In this document: positions 10,969-22,031 of the stretch, in pieces
Layout: each line of letters opens with the position of its first letter
How positions within the stretch are numbered: the stretch's first letter is position 1
Assembly (NCBI GenBank): GCA_026395515.1
Contig: JAPLYN010000005.1
Coordinates: forward strand, 527,210 to 591,209
DNA: 64,000 nt
Source: Candidatus Peregrinibacteria bacterium
GTDB lineage: Bacteria > Patescibacteriota > Gracilibacteria > UBA1369 > LOWO2-01-FULL-3
Direction: 5' to 3'
Translations under genes and position numbers: made by a program
Notes under the pieces: generated by a model
The model's database searches: none
Seen by the model: the letters and a program-made list of their open reading frames with translations, nothing else
Told to the model about the DNA's origin: nothing

Positions 10969-11973
10969 TTACGCCGCAAACCATCTGATCAAATCAAGTA
11001 CACGACAGATGTATCCCCATTCATTATCATACCAAGCCATGACTTGTACGTAACCTCCTGGAAGTACTTTTGTATTTGGTAAATCCACAATTGAAGACCT
11101 TTCATCACCTTTGAAATCGATAGAAACCAAAGGCTCACTAGAAGTTCCTAGAATGCCAGAAAGTTCATGTTCCTCATATTTTTTAAACATTTTATTTACT
11201 TGTTCCACAGTCACATCCTTTTCCAATTTTGCTACCAAATAAATGCAGGACACAGTAGGAAGAGGCACTCTGAAAGCCATTCCATCCACCTTACCAGCAA
11301 GATCCGGAATCACACGACTAATCGCTTTCATCGCCCCAGTAGTTGTAGGAATGATGGACTCAGTCGTCGCACGAGCACGACGGAAATCTTCAGGATTAGA
11401 ATTATCTAATAAATTTTGAGTGTAAGTAAAAGCATGAATCGTATTCACAAAAGCCTTCTCAACTTTAAATTCTTTATGAAGAACTTTTAGCACCGGTGCG
11501 AGACAGTTTGTCGTGCATGAAGCGTTGGAAACTACTTTAAATTTATCCAAATCTACCTCTTCATCATTCACACCCATCACGATATTTGGAATTGCCTCAT
11601 CCTTGCAAGGCGCAGTCACAAGCACTCTTTTCGCTCCTGCGTGTAAATGTTTCTGAACATCTTCCATCTCCGTAAATTTACCAGTCGCCTCGATTACGAT
11701 ATCAACTTTATGCTTTTTCCAATCCAAATCTTTAGGATCACGAATTTGATAAACAGCAGTTTTCTTACCGTTTACCACTAGATCTTTCCCATCAACTTTT
11801 ATATCAGCATTACATTTGCCATACAAAGAATCATACTTCAAAAGATAAGCATGAGACTCCGCATCAGAACCACTATTAATCGCTACCAATTCAATATCAT
11901 CACAATCTACAAGTAGACGATGAAGTCCTCTTCCGATACGACCGTAACCATTGATAGCAATTTTGATAGGCAT
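10969..11973 (-). CDS. gap: Glyceraldehyde-3-phosphate dehydrogenase (copy 1)
   Basis: [34 protein letters not shown]. Confidence 0.97.
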   Translation of the reverse strand: MPIKIAINGYGRIGRGLHRLLVDCDDIELVAINSGSDAESHAYLLKYDSLYGKCNADIKVDGKDLVVNGKKTAVYQIRDPKDLDWKKHKVDIVIEATGKFTEMEDVQKHLHAGAKRVLVTAPCKDEAIPNIVMGVNDEEVDLDKFKVVSNASCTTNCLAPVLKVLHKEFKVEKAFVNTIHAFTYTQNLLDNSNPEDFRRARATTESIIPTTTGAMKAISRVIPDLAGKVDGMAFRVPLPTVSCIYLVAKLEKDVTVEQVNKMFKKYEEHELSGILGTSSEPLVSIDFKGDERSSIVDLPNTKVLPGGYVQVMAWYDNEWGYICRVLDLIRWFAA

Positions 11974-11991
11974 AACTGTATGTGATTAAAA

Positions 11992-12924
11992 TTATTTTTT
12001 AACGTTCTTGTCTAGCATTGCCTGGAATTTCTCGCTCAACTCTAGAGCTTTCTTTTCTTCTCTCTTCCACATATTGCGACCGAAAATAAATCCGAAACAT
12101 CCGGCATCAAGACATGCATTTACGTTTTCTTCCAATTCTTCATCGCTTACTTTGTCGCCTCCGCTGAATAGTACTGGCACACCTTGAGCCGCAGCCACTA
12201 CACGTTTAGCACGTTCCCATTTCTGAGCCTTAGCGTCCATAGCCTGTAATTCTTTTTCTACTTTTCTATAATATTCAGGTACATCTTTGTTCTCAAAATA
12301 TCCTGAAACTTTAGTAGCTACAGGAAGATTTGCTTTGATCACAGTCGCTCCCATTTCCACCGCCATTCTCACAGCAGATTCGATGAGATAACTACATTCT
12401 TTTCCACCTTTCTTCTCTACATACTCACCTCTTGGATAAGCCCAAACGATAAGTGGCATTCCAAATCTATCACATTCTGCTCTTACCTTAGCCAATTGAG
12501 GCAAATCCTCATCTTGTCTTGGTGAACCATAGTACAAAGTATAACCCACAGCCACAGCACCCATTCTCACCGCATCTTCTACGAAAGCAGTTGGTACACT
12601 GAGAGGATTATCCTGCGCTGGAATTGAAGTTTTTCCATTTATTTTTAAAAGAAGCGGCACTGCGCCCGCCAATTTAGTCCAATATCTTTTTGCCAAACCA
12701 TAGTGAATTGCCACAGCATTATATCCACCTTCAAGCGCGAGATTACAGATATAATCTGGATCTGCAGCCATAGGATTTGGATCCACATGACGATTATCAT
12801 GTTCAATAAATTGATCATAAGGAAGAATCATTGTTGTTCCGCTCTTACGAACAATCTGACGTAGACGAGCCATTTCTCCAGGAGAATAGTAGCGGTCCCT
12901 AAAAAATCGCATTGGATCTTTCAT
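11992..12924 (-). CDS. Fructose-bisphosphate aldolase class I (DhnA/FbaB type)
   Basis: YNAVAIHYGLAKRYW, MPLIVWAYPRGEYV, ATVIKANLP, VPVLFSGGDKVS, GFIFGRNMW; start set at MKDPMRFF. Confidence 0.88.
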   Translation of the reverse strand: MKDPMRFFRDRYYSPGEMARLRQIVRKSGTTMILPYDQFIEHDNRHVDPNPMAADPDYICNLALEGGYNAVAIHYGLAKRYWTKLAGAVPLLLKINGKTSIPAQDNPLSVPTAFVEDAVRMGAVAVGYTLYYGSPRQDEDLPQLAKVRAECDRFGMPLIVWAYPRGEYVEKKGGKECSYLIESAVRMAVEMGATVIKANLPVATKVSGYFENKDVPEYYRKVEKELQAMDAKAQKWERAKRVVAAAQGVPVLFSGGDKVSDEELEENVNACLDAGCFGFIFGRNMWKREEKKALELSEKFQAMLDKNVKK

Positions 12925-13020
12925 AAAATTTACTTTAGTGAATAAATTGCCCTTTCTTGATTGAATAGTACAAGAAAACCGAACAAAGTTCAATTATTTA
13001 TTAGAAAAACTGCCATTTCC

Positions 13021-13374
13021 CTATCTACTCGCAATTTCTGTCTGACTTTGAACGTAAACTAAAGTGTCTGGTCTTCTCATTGAACGTACCTTTGAAGAGT
13101 TTTGAATATTGCTCAATGATTTAGCTTGGGAAATTTTCATATTGCTAGCCTCACTAGACTTCACCAAATTCTGATGTTCAGTCTCTAATTTATCTAAAAC
13201 ATAACCCTTAGTAACCTGTCTTGTTGAAAACATCAAAGTAATCACCGTAACCAAAGCCACGAACAAAACCAAAGAAGAAACCAAGAAGTAAGGCCCCATC
13301 TGGAAATTGCGGAGAGCCTTAGTAATAAAGTTTTTTTGGAAGGAATCGCCGCGATTAAGGATTAGTTGGGACAT
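13021..13374 (-). CDS. FtsL-like small bitopic protein
   Basis: One TM followed by a coiled-coil-like segment; directly downstream of rsmH as in dcw clusters. Confidence 0.6.
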   Translation of the reverse strand: MSQLILNRGDSFQKNFITKALRNFQMGPYFLVSSLVLFVALVTVITLMFSTRQVTKGYVLDKLETEHQNLVKSSEASNMKISQAKSLSNIQNSSKVRSMRRPDTLVYVQSQTEIASR

Positions 13375-13443
13375 TTGAAATGGTTAGGAATGAGAGGGGT
13401 GATCTCAGGTCAGTTTGAGGAACTGATTCTGAGGGTTGTGATC

Positions 13444-14415
13444 CTACTTGGACCACTCTGCTTCTACCGGTTCAGGAGTATATTCTTTTATTTTTTTGTA
13501 AGCTCTGAGTTTTGCGCTTCTGCTTCTAGTATTTTGTGCAATCTCTGCGTCTGTAGGTACTACTGGTTTCTTAGTGAGAACTTCCACTATCGGATCATCA
13601 TAATTCTGATAAATAGACAATTCCTGTGACTTCACAGGTGGACGTTCCAAATTCTTAAAGAACTGTTTAACTATTCGATCTTCAAGTGAGTGATAAGACA
13701 TAATGACAATGCGACCTCCTATATCGAGTAATTCCATCGCCTGAGACAATGCTTCTTTGAGAACGTTCATCTCATCATTAACTTCTATTCTTATCGACTG
13801 AAAAATTCTTGCCGCCGGATTAAACACCTTCCCATGCTTCTTCACTGCTAGAACTCTTTCGATGAGCCCAGCGAGCTGAGTAGTGGAAGTAAAAGGAGTG
13901 ATCTTTCTATCTGTACAAATCGCTCTAGCCAATTTGCGGGACATTCTTTCTTCACCATAGTTGTAGAAAACATTTGCGAGCAATTCTTCAGGATAAGTAT
14001 TGATAACCAACTCGGCTGTCAGCTTATTTTTCTGATCAAAACGCATATCGAGCGGACCGTCCTTCATAAAGGAAAACCCTCTCTCCGCATCATCCACATG
14101 AGGTGAAGACAGACCCAAATCAAACAGAATTGCATCAATCTTTTTGTGTCCGGCACCAGTAACCCTACTTTTTAAGTAACGAAAATTATCATTAAAATAA
14201 ACCGTTTGCTTCTTATAATCCTTCAGTCTCTCCTGCGCTTCTTTCAAATTTCTTTCATCTTGTTCAAACGCCATCAAAACTCCTTTTTCACCAATTTTAT
14301 TCAGGATATCGAGCGAATGTCCGCCCAATCCCAAGGTAGCATCTACCACCACATCTCCGCTCTTTAGCTCTAGGTACTTTTGCACATCATTTTTCAATAC
14401 TGACACATGCTCCAT
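13444..14415 (-). CDS. rsmH: 16S rRNA m4C1402 methyltransferase
   Basis: EHVSVLKNDVQKYL...VVDATLGLGGHS; FDLGLSSPHVDDAERGFSF..GPLDMRFD; SYHSLEDRIVKQFF. Start moved to MEHVSV. Confidence 0.95.
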   Translation of the reverse strand: MEHVSVLKNDVQKYLELKSGDVVVDATLGLGGHSLDILNKIGEKGVLMAFEQDERNLKEAQERLKDYKKQTVYFNDNFRYLKSRVTGAGHKKIDAILFDLGLSSPHVDDAERGFSFMKDGPLDMRFDQKNKLTAELVINTYPEELLANVFYNYGEERMSRKLARAICTDRKITPFTSTTQLAGLIERVLAVKKHGKVFNPAARIFQSIRIEVNDEMNVLKEALSQAMELLDIGGRIVIMSYHSLEDRIVKQFFKNLERPPVKSQELSIYQNYDDPIVEVLTKKPVVPTDAEIAQNTRSRSAKLRAYKKIKEYTPEPVEAEWSK

Positions 14416-14755
14416 CTTGGCTTGAATTAAAGGAAAATCTTCGTGGATCAAGGATCTCGTGTTCAAAAGTTGTGCACACGGTGTGTATAACTTTTTTACA
14501 CCTAACTTGACTCTAAAAATAGACAATAACGCTGATATGGTCAAGATCCTTATTCAAAGTTGGTACAAAAAATATATACACCTGTGCGAAAATCACTAAA
14601 TCGATGGCTTATCCAAGAGCTAATTCGCACTTTTCACTTCTTCTTGAACAAAAATATTTCTATTGTCTACCTTTTTTGAACAGACACTATTTAATAACAA
14701 CCCTTTACCCGCATCAATTTTAGTAGTTTAATGGTACCGCTTACCCCCAAATCCT

Positions 14756-15223
14756 ATGCCAAAAACACTTCAAGTATTTCTTGCAGCAATGACTCCGTAT
14801 TTAAACCTTAAATTAGCTATTCCTTTGGGAATGAGCCTCCACCTCCCATTATATAAGATACTCTTCTTTGCCGTCGCAGGAGACCTAGTCCCTGCATTAT
14901 TCATTTTGTATCTACTTGGACCAGTTTCTGCCTTTCTAAGAAGAGTTTCAAAACCTATAGACACCTTCATGGAGAAACTTTTCACAAAAACTCGCGAAAA
15001 GCATTTTGAAAAATTTCAAAAATATGGAGCCTGGGGAATATTTCTTTTCATTGCGACTCCTCTACCAGGCAGCGGAAATATCACAGGCGGAATCATGGCC
15101 TTCATCCTCGGTATCAAATTCTGGAAAACTGCCCTTATAGTAACAGCAGGAACTTTTGTCTCAGCGCTATTAATAACCGCAGGTTTCGAATCCCTAGTGG
15201 GAATTTGGCGCTACTTCTTCTAG
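14756..15223 (+). CDS. Small multi-drug export / DedA-like membrane protein
   Basis: LKLAIPLGMSLHLP..., multi-TM, YGAWGIFLFIATPLPGSGNITGGIMAFILGI. Confidence 0.8.
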   Translation: MPKTLQVFLAAMTPYLNLKLAIPLGMSLHLPLYKILFFAVAGDLVPALFILYLLGPVSAFLRRVSKPIDTFMEKLFTKTREKHFEKFQKYGAWGIFLFIATPLPGSGNITGGIMAFILGIKFWKTALIVTAGTFVSALLITAGFESLVGIWRYFF

Positions 15224-15813
15224 ACAATCAGATCTCCCTGACGAATTACTTCAACATTATCACCCACTACTTTCGCAATAGTAGACGGTTTATTCAAAGG
15301 TATTTCACCACCATCCACCACTAAATCAATTTCATCAGCTAATTCACCAAAACTTTCCAAATCCGCCTCATACAAAGGAGGCTCACCTGAAACATTTGCA
15401 CTAGTCGTAGTAATAGGACCACCAAAAGCCTTCACCAATTCTCTGGAGAATTTATGATCAGGACATCTAATACCAACAAACTCCTGACCCTGATTAAAAT
15501 CCTTCGGCAAATTATTCAATCTTGGAACTAAAATCGTTAATGGCCCCGGCCAATAGTTTTCTGCAAGCTCCAAAGCTTTCTCCGAAAAATCTCCATATTT
15601 CTTCGCCATTTCCAAATCCGCCACCAGAATGCTCACCGGCTTATTAGCATCTCTACCTTTTAGCTTATACAACTTATCAAGAGCCTGTAGATTCGCTACA
15701 TCCACCGCAAACCCATAGCAAGTCTCAGTCGGATGCATCACCACTCCGCCAGCACTAAGAACTGCAGCAGCTTCAGCAAGAACGTCTTTTTGTTGTAGAT
15801 TAACTTTCTTCAT
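15220..15813 (-). CDS. Threonylcarbamoyl-AMP synthase (Sua5/YrdC/TsaC)
   Basis: GGVVMHPTETCYGFAVD, LYKLKGRDANKPVSILV, WPGPLTILVP, TTSANVSGEPP. Confidence 0.95.
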   Translation of the reverse strand: MKKVNLQQKDVLAEAAAVLSAGGVVMHPTETCYGFAVDVANLQALDKLYKLKGRDANKPVSILVADLEMAKKYGDFSEKALELAENYWPGPLTILVPRLNNLPKDFNQGQEFVGIRCPDHKFSRELVKAFGGPITTTSANVSGEPPLYEADLESFGELADEIDLVVDGGEIPLNKPSTIAKVVGDNVEVIRQGDLIV

Positions 15814-15850
15814 GCCAAAGGATTACAATGAAATAAAGAAAAACACAACT

Positions 15851-16168
15851 TTAAAGACCAAAAGCACCACTTATACGTTTGGCATGCTTTTTCACAGCAG
15901 CTACAACTCCAGTAGGCTCTGGCTCACCACGAAGACGTCTCACCTCTTCCCAATTCACTCTCTTCAAATTAACCGGAACCTTCGAATTAGCAAAATACAT
16001 AGGAGAACCAAACAGAGTTTTTTCATCAGCATGCTGAGCTGCAAGAAATTCTTCCGGAGATTTATAAACAGAAGGAATATTAATTTCACCAACTGAAAAT
16101 TCTCCAGCCTCTGGATCGAAATCTCCGCGCTCTGGATCGAAATCGTCATTTTTTGGTGAAGCAATCAT
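15851..16168 (-). CDS. Hypothetical protein
   Basis: ORF with acidic N-terminal repeat (DFDPERGDFDPEAGEF). Confidence 0.45.
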   Translation of the reverse strand: MIASPKNDDFDPERGDFDPEAGEFSVGEINIPSVYKSPEEFLAAQHADEKTLFGSPMYFANSKVPVNLKRVNWEEVRRLRGEPEPTGVVAAVKKHAKRISGAFGL

Positions 16169-16235
16169 AGCAAAAATTTAATTATACCTAAGCCTAATTA
16201 TAACATAAATACTCACTTCTGTGAAGAAGCCTTGA

Positions 16236-17297
<1,062 letters not shown>

Positions 17298-17324
17298 AAG
17301 GAAAGGACACTTTACAGGTGTTTT

Positions 17325-17351
17325 TTAGCACTATATAATGTGAAGTGCTAA
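17325..17351 (+). promoter_or_regulatory. CIRCE (HrcA operator) overlapping the hrcA promoter
   Basis: TTAGCACTA-TATAATGTG-AAGTGCTAA; spacer contains -10 TATAAT (17334-17339), 17 bp from TTTACA (17311-17316). Confidence 0.93.
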
Positions 17352-17361
17352 CATTACAATT

Positions 17362-18081
17362 ATGTCTGAAGACCGCAAAAAGAAAGTTCTACAAGCCATT
17401 ATCAATCATTTTGTCGAGACTGCAGAACCAGTTGGCTCAAACACTATTTTGGTAAGCTACCAGTTTCATGTATCCCCTGCGACTATTCGCAATGACATGA
17501 TGACTTTGGAGGAAGAAGGTTATATTTATCAACCCCACACTTCCGCCGGTCGTATACCTACGGACAAAGGTTATAGACTTTTTGTCGATGAAATGGCCGA
17601 CTACAAAAAAGCTCGTCAGGAAGCCATTTTAGCCCTACGCAGCGTTCGCGAAAAATATCGCGCCGACAAGGTAAGAGAGAGACTTTATGACGCCGTTTCT
17701 ATCATTGCTCGCGCTACAAACGCAGTTAGCTTCGCTACTACCCCTGATAATCCTCACACATTTTTCTTGGGCATGTCGAATGTACTTCGCCAGCCTGAAT
17801 TTTCTCAAAACAGTGTAAATGCCAGTGAAGTAATGGAGGTATTGGAACGTAGTAATAACTTTCTCAATACTCTCGCAACATTAGAAGTTGATGACACTGT
17901 TCGCACTTTTATTGGTGAAGAAAATATTCTCCCACAAATCTTAAGCTGCAGCATCATTGTCACAAAATACGAAGACGATGGATTCAAAGGATACATCGGA
18001 ATTCTTGGACCAAAACGTATGGATTACGCTTACAATATTGTTCTCCTAGAAGAAATTAAAAAACTATTAAACAACAAATAA
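17362..18081 (+). CDS. hrcA: Heat-inducible transcription repressor HrcA (short form, 239 aa)
   Basis: HTH ([59 protein letters not shown]..); CIRCE upstream. Confidence 0.94.
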   Translation: MSEDRKKKVLQAIINHFVETAEPVGSNTILVSYQFHVSPATIRNDMMTLEEEGYIYQPHTSAGRIPTDKGYRLFVDEMADYKKARQEAILALRSVREKYRADKVRERLYDAVSIIARATNAVSFATTPDNPHTFFLGMSNVLRQPEFSQNSVNASEVMEVLERSNNFLNTLATLEVDDTVRTFIGEENILPQILSCSIIVTKYEDDGFKGYIGILGPKRMDYAYNIVLLEEIKKLLNNK

Positions 18082-18083
18082 TT

Positions 18084-18629
18084 ATGGCAGACGAACAGAA
18101 TCAACCGGTAGACGATTTAGCACAAAAATTAGCTGAAGCTCAAAAACAAGCAGCAGCAAAAGAAGAAGAAGCAGCAGCCCAAGGCGCTAACGACGAACAA
18201 ACAAACCTTCGTTTAGAACTCGAACAAATGACAGAGCTCGCAAAACGCACTATGGCTGATTTTCAAAATTACAAACGCAGACAAGATGATGAGCGTCGTG
18301 TCATTATTACTATGGCAAACGTAGACCTCATCCGTTCATTGATTCCAATCACCGACAATCTCGACCGTGCTAAACAACACGTCCCAGCCGGGGCAGAAGA
18401 ATGGTTTAAAGGAATTGAAATGTGTTCCACTCAATTACACAAAGTAATGAATGATTCAGGAATGAAACCTATCGAATCTCTCAATCAACCATTTAATCCA
18501 GATCTTCACGAAGCACTTGCTCAAGGCCCTGGACCAAAAGACACAGTTGTTGAAGAACTCGAAAAGGGCTACATGCTCGGCGATCGCGTCATCAGACACG
18601 CAAAAGTAAAAGTAGGAAACGGCGAATAA
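18084..18629 (+). CDS. grpE: GrpE nucleotide exchange factor
   Basis: DFQNYKRRQDDERR, IPITDNLDRAKQ, KGIEMCSTQLHKVMNDSGMKPIESLNQPFNPDLHEAL. Confidence 0.95.
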   Translation: MADEQNQPVDDLAQKLAEAQKQAAAKEEEAAAQGANDEQTNLRLELEQMTELAKRTMADFQNYKRRQDDERRVIITMANVDLIRSLIPITDNLDRAKQHVPAGAEEWFKGIEMCSTQLHKVMNDSGMKPIESLNQPFNPDLHEALAQGPGPKDTVVEELEKGYMLGDRVIRHAKVKVGNGE

Positions 18630-18664
18630 ATTTATCCTAAACTCATTCTCTAATCACCTCACGT

Positions 18665-19177
18665 ATGGCAAATTTTGATTACAAACAAGCTTTCGTCCAC
18701 GTAAATATCGACATCACTAAAGAGATGATCGCTTACAAAGGTAAGACAATCCCTGCTCAAGATATAGTAGGAATAGGAATGGGATTTACTGACATTGCAA
18801 AAGTGGCTATAGGACAAGCTCTCGGAGGAATTGCCGGTGGAGTCATTGCACAAAAAGGATACAATGGCCAACCTCTCAAAAAAAATCTCAGCGAATTGCC
18901 AAAGAGCCGTTTCGCTCAGATGATTATCACCTACATGAAAGATGGTAAACAAAAATTCATTCGTGTCCCTCTTACTACTATGGATGAAACTTGTGTGAAA
19001 ATGATTCACGAAGTAGTAAAAGAATATTCTCACAAATTCATCGGATTCGGAGGATTACCAATGGTAGAAAAAGAATTAAAGATTTCCGAATTCTGGGCTT
19101 TCATTGCAATCGCCGCAGTAGTTCTTCTCATAATTGTAGGTATTGTTTACGCTGCTGGACCACAAGTCCAATCTTAA
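18665..19177 (+). CDS. Uncharacterised C-terminal single-TM protein between grpE and dnaK
   Basis: 170 aa; hydrophobic FWAFIAIAAVVLLIIVGIVYA; no family recognised. Confidence 0.8.
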   Translation: MANFDYKQAFVHVNIDITKEMIAYKGKTIPAQDIVGIGMGFTDIAKVAIGQALGGIAGGVIAQKGYNGQPLKKNLSELPKSRFAQMIITYMKDGKQKFIRVPLTTMDETCVKMIHEVVKEYSHKFIGFGGLPMVEKELKISEFWAFIAIAAVVLLIIVGIVYAAGPQVQS

Positions 19178-19198
19178 AATAAACTACGCAATTTTCTC

Positions 19199-19239
19199 TT
19201 GACCACCTTTTGTTAGCACTCTATAATTCAGAGTGCTAA
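19199..19239 (+). promoter_or_regulatory. dnaK promoter with perfect CIRCE
   Basis: TTGACC (19199-19204), 17 bp, TATAAT (19222-19227); CIRCE TTAGCACTC-TATAATTCA-GAGTGCTAA at 19213-19239. Confidence 0.95.
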
Positions 19240-19266
19240 CATTTTTAAAAGTTAACTAAATATAAT

Positions 19267-21216
19267 ATGGCAAAAATCATTGGAATCGATCTAGGTACTA
19301 CAAACTCCTGCGTATCCGTTATGGAAGGTGGCGAACCTATCGTAATCGCGAACGTAGAAGGTGGTCGTACAACTCCTTCAGTCGTTGCAATTAAAAACGG
19401 TGAACGCCGCGTAGGTGTAGCCGCAAAAAACCAAGCTGCAACAAATCCTGAGAATACAATTTATTCAGCGAAACGTTTCATCGGACGTCAATTCGACGAG
19501 TGCGCTGAAGACATTAAAAAAGTTTCATATAAATGTGTGAAAGGAAAAAATGGTGAAGTAGAAATCGTGCTTGATGGCAAAGAGAGACCACCAGCAGAAA
19601 TCTCTGCAATGGTACTTCAGAAATTAAAAGCAGATGCTGAAGCTTTCCTCGGCTACGAAGTAAAAGAAGCAATTATTACAGTTCCTGCATACTTCAATGA
19701 TGCTCAGAGACAAGCCACAAAAGACGCTGGTGCAATTGCCGGCCTCGATGTTAAAAGAATTATTAATGAGCCTACTGCAGCTGCCCTAGCTTACGGTCTA
19801 GACAAAAAAGGTGGCGACAAAAAAATTGCGGTATTCGACCTTGGAGGTGGTACTTTCGATGTTTCAATTCTTGAAATTGGTGGAGGAGTATTCCAAGTAA
19901 AATCCACAAATGGTAACACTCAATTAGGTGGTGATGATTTCGATAGAAAAGTTATGGATTGGATTATTGCTGAATTTAAAAAGGAACAAGGAATCGACGT
20001 TTCAAAAGACAAGCTCGCAATTCAACGTATCAAGGAAGCTGCAGAGAAAGCCAAAATTGAGCTCTCAGCACTTCACGAAACAACTATCAGTCTTCCATAT
20101 TTAACTATGGATGCTAATGGTCCTAAAAATTTCGAGACAAAATTAAGCCGTTCAAAATTGGAAGATCTTACTATGGATCTTATCAATGCTTGTGAAGAAC
20201 CTTGCCGTAAGGCAATGAAGGATTCTGGCTTGTTTGAAAGCGATATCGACGAAGTAATTCTCGTTGGTGGATCTACTCGTATGCCAGCCGTTCAAGCAAA
20301 AGTAAAAGAAATTTTCGGTAAAGAACCAACTCGTGGTGCTAATCCAGATGAGGTAGTAGCTCTTGGTGCCGGTATCCAAGGAGGAATTTTACAAGGAGAC
20401 AGCAACGTAAAAGACATCTTGCTCGTGGACGTTACTCCCCTTTCACTTGGTATCGAAACTCTTGGTGGCGTGAGCACTGTAATGATTGAAAGAAATTCCG
20501 CTATTCCTACATCTAAATCTCAAGTGTTCTCAACTGCTGCTGACAATCAACCTTCTGTAGAAGTACATATTACTCAAGGTGAACGTCCAATGGCCGCTGA
20601 CAATAAAGATCTTGGTAAATTTACTCTTGATGGAATTCCACCTGCACCTCGTGGCGTCCCACAGATTGAAGTGACTCTCGACATCGATTCAAACGGAATT
20701 TTGAATGTGAAAGCTAAGGACAAAGGAACTGGAAAAGAACAACACATTACTATCACTGGAAGCAGCAATATGAGCAAAGACGATATTGCTAAGATGAAAC
20801 AGGAAGCTGAAAAATTTGCAGAAGAAGACAAGAAAAAGAAAGACATGATCGAAGTGAAAAACAAAGCTGAATCTCTCATTTTCCAATCTGAAAAAACCTT
20901 GAAAGACGCTGGAGAAAAAGTAAGCGAAGCTATCAAAAAACCAGTACAAGAAAAAATCGCAGAATTGAAGAAAGTTTTGGAAAACAAAGATGCTAAAGTT
21001 GAAGAAATCAACAAAGCCTATGACGTACTAAGCGACGAAATCCAGAAAGTAGGCGCTGAAATGTACAAGAACGCTGGCCCTGCTACAGGCGCTGACGCGA
21101 ACGCGGCAGCTGCTGGAGCAACTCCTGAAGACGACGGCGTAAAAGTCTACAACAAAGACAAGAAAGCCGACGAACCAGTAGAGGCGGAAGTGGTGGATAA
21201 GAAGAAGGAGGTGTAA
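19267..21216 (+). CDS. dnaK: Chaperone DnaK (Hsp70)
   Basis: [66 protein letters not shown]. Confidence 0.99.
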   Translation: MAKIIGIDLGTTNSCVSVMEGGEPIVIANVEGGRTTPSVVAIKNGERRVGVAAKNQAATNPENTIYSAKRFIGRQFDECAEDIKKVSYKCVKGKNGEVEIVLDGKERPPAEISAMVLQKLKADAEAFLGYEVKEAIITVPAYFNDAQRQATKDAGAIAGLDVKRIINEPTAAALAYGLDKKGGDKKIAVFDLGGGTFDVSILEIGGGVFQVKSTNGNTQLGGDDFDRKVMDWIIAEFKKEQGIDVSKDKLAIQRIKEAAEKAKIELSALHETTISLPYLTMDANGPKNFETKLSRSKLEDLTMDLINACEEPCRKAMKDSGLFESDIDEVILVGGSTRMPAVQAKVKEIFGKEPTRGANPDEVVALGAGIQGGILQGDSNVKDILLVDVTPLSLGIETLGGVSTVMIERNSAIPTSKSQVFSTAADNQPSVEVHITQGERPMAADNKDLGKFTLDGIPPAPRGVPQIEVTLDIDSNGILNVKAKDKGTGKEQHITITGSSNMSKDDIAKMKQEAEKFAEEDKKKKDMIEVKNKAESLIFQSEKTLKDAGEKVSEAIKKPVQEKIAELKKVLENKDAKVEEINKAYDVLSDEIQKVGAEMYKNAGPATGADANAAAAGATPEDDGVKVYNKDKKADEPVEAEVVDKKKEV

Positions 21217-21241
21217 TGGACAAACTAATTAAAACCTAAAT

Positions 21242-22021
21242 ATGGTAAACCAGGAGGCAATAACAATAGTGCGTGCAAACATTGCCTCTTTGCACGCACT
21301 GGCTAAAGCAGCTGAATCAGTAAATCACAATGGGTTAAAAGGAAAATTTAGAGAAATATTTATCCAAGACATATTGAAAGACTATATGCCCCCAACCGTC
21401 GAAGCGCTTGGTGGAACTATAATTTTTCCCGACGGATTTTCAAGAGAATTTCGCAACGAAGACGACGTTGTATTGTATGATCACAACAAGTCACCGCTTC
21501 TACTCAAAACTAGCTCTAGAGAATCAATAATGTCAGTAACAGGCGTTCGTGCTCAAATCGAAGTAAAGAGCACACTAAAACTCGAAGACTTAAATAAAGC
21601 CATTAATGCAGCAATAGAAATCAATAAGCATTTTCCAAGCAATGAACGTTTTCCAAAGGAAGAAAATAACTTACCAATACATGCAATATTTGCTTTTGAC
21701 ACAGAAATAGATAAAAAGAGTAATATCGGAGAATTGATTTTAAACATATCTAATAAAATCAAATATTCTCCAATAAAAGGCGAACCGACTTGCCCAATAC
21801 AATCAATTTGTATTGTAAATCACGGGTGTTGGCTTTTTACGGAAAATAAAGGAAAGTGCGGCTGGCACAAAGTAGAAGCAGTTGAGGACAGGGAAATTTT
21901 GACTTTCATCAGTATTGTTTCAAATACTCTTTATGGAAACGGCCACGGCCTCGGAGAATACGTCTTTGACACTAACTGGCTAAACGCCCCTGATCCAGAG
22001 ATGCCCCTAATTAAAATATAA
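21242..22021 (+). CDS. DUF6602-like putative PD-(D/E)XK nuclease-fold protein
   Basis: NEDDVVLYD...GVRAQIEVKSTLKLEDLNKAI (D...ExK arrangement). Confidence 0.6.
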   Translation: MVNQEAITIVRANIASLHALAKAAESVNHNGLKGKFREIFIQDILKDYMPPTVEALGGTIIFPDGFSREFRNEDDVVLYDHNKSPLLLKTSSRESIMSVTGVRAQIEVKSTLKLEDLNKAINAAIEINKHFPSNERFPKEENNLPIHAIFAFDTEIDKKSNIGELILNISNKIKYSPIKGEPTCPIQSICIVNHGCWLFTENKGKCGWHKVEAVEDREILTFISIVSNTLYGNGHGLGEYVFDTNWLNAPDPEMPLIKI

Positions 22022-22031
22022 CATCGCCTTA

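Noticed and set aside
20574-21014. Minus-strand ORFs within dnaK
   Set aside because: Antisense shadows of a well-supported gene; the same applies to the other short ORFs inside gltB, phosphoketolase, zwf and serS.
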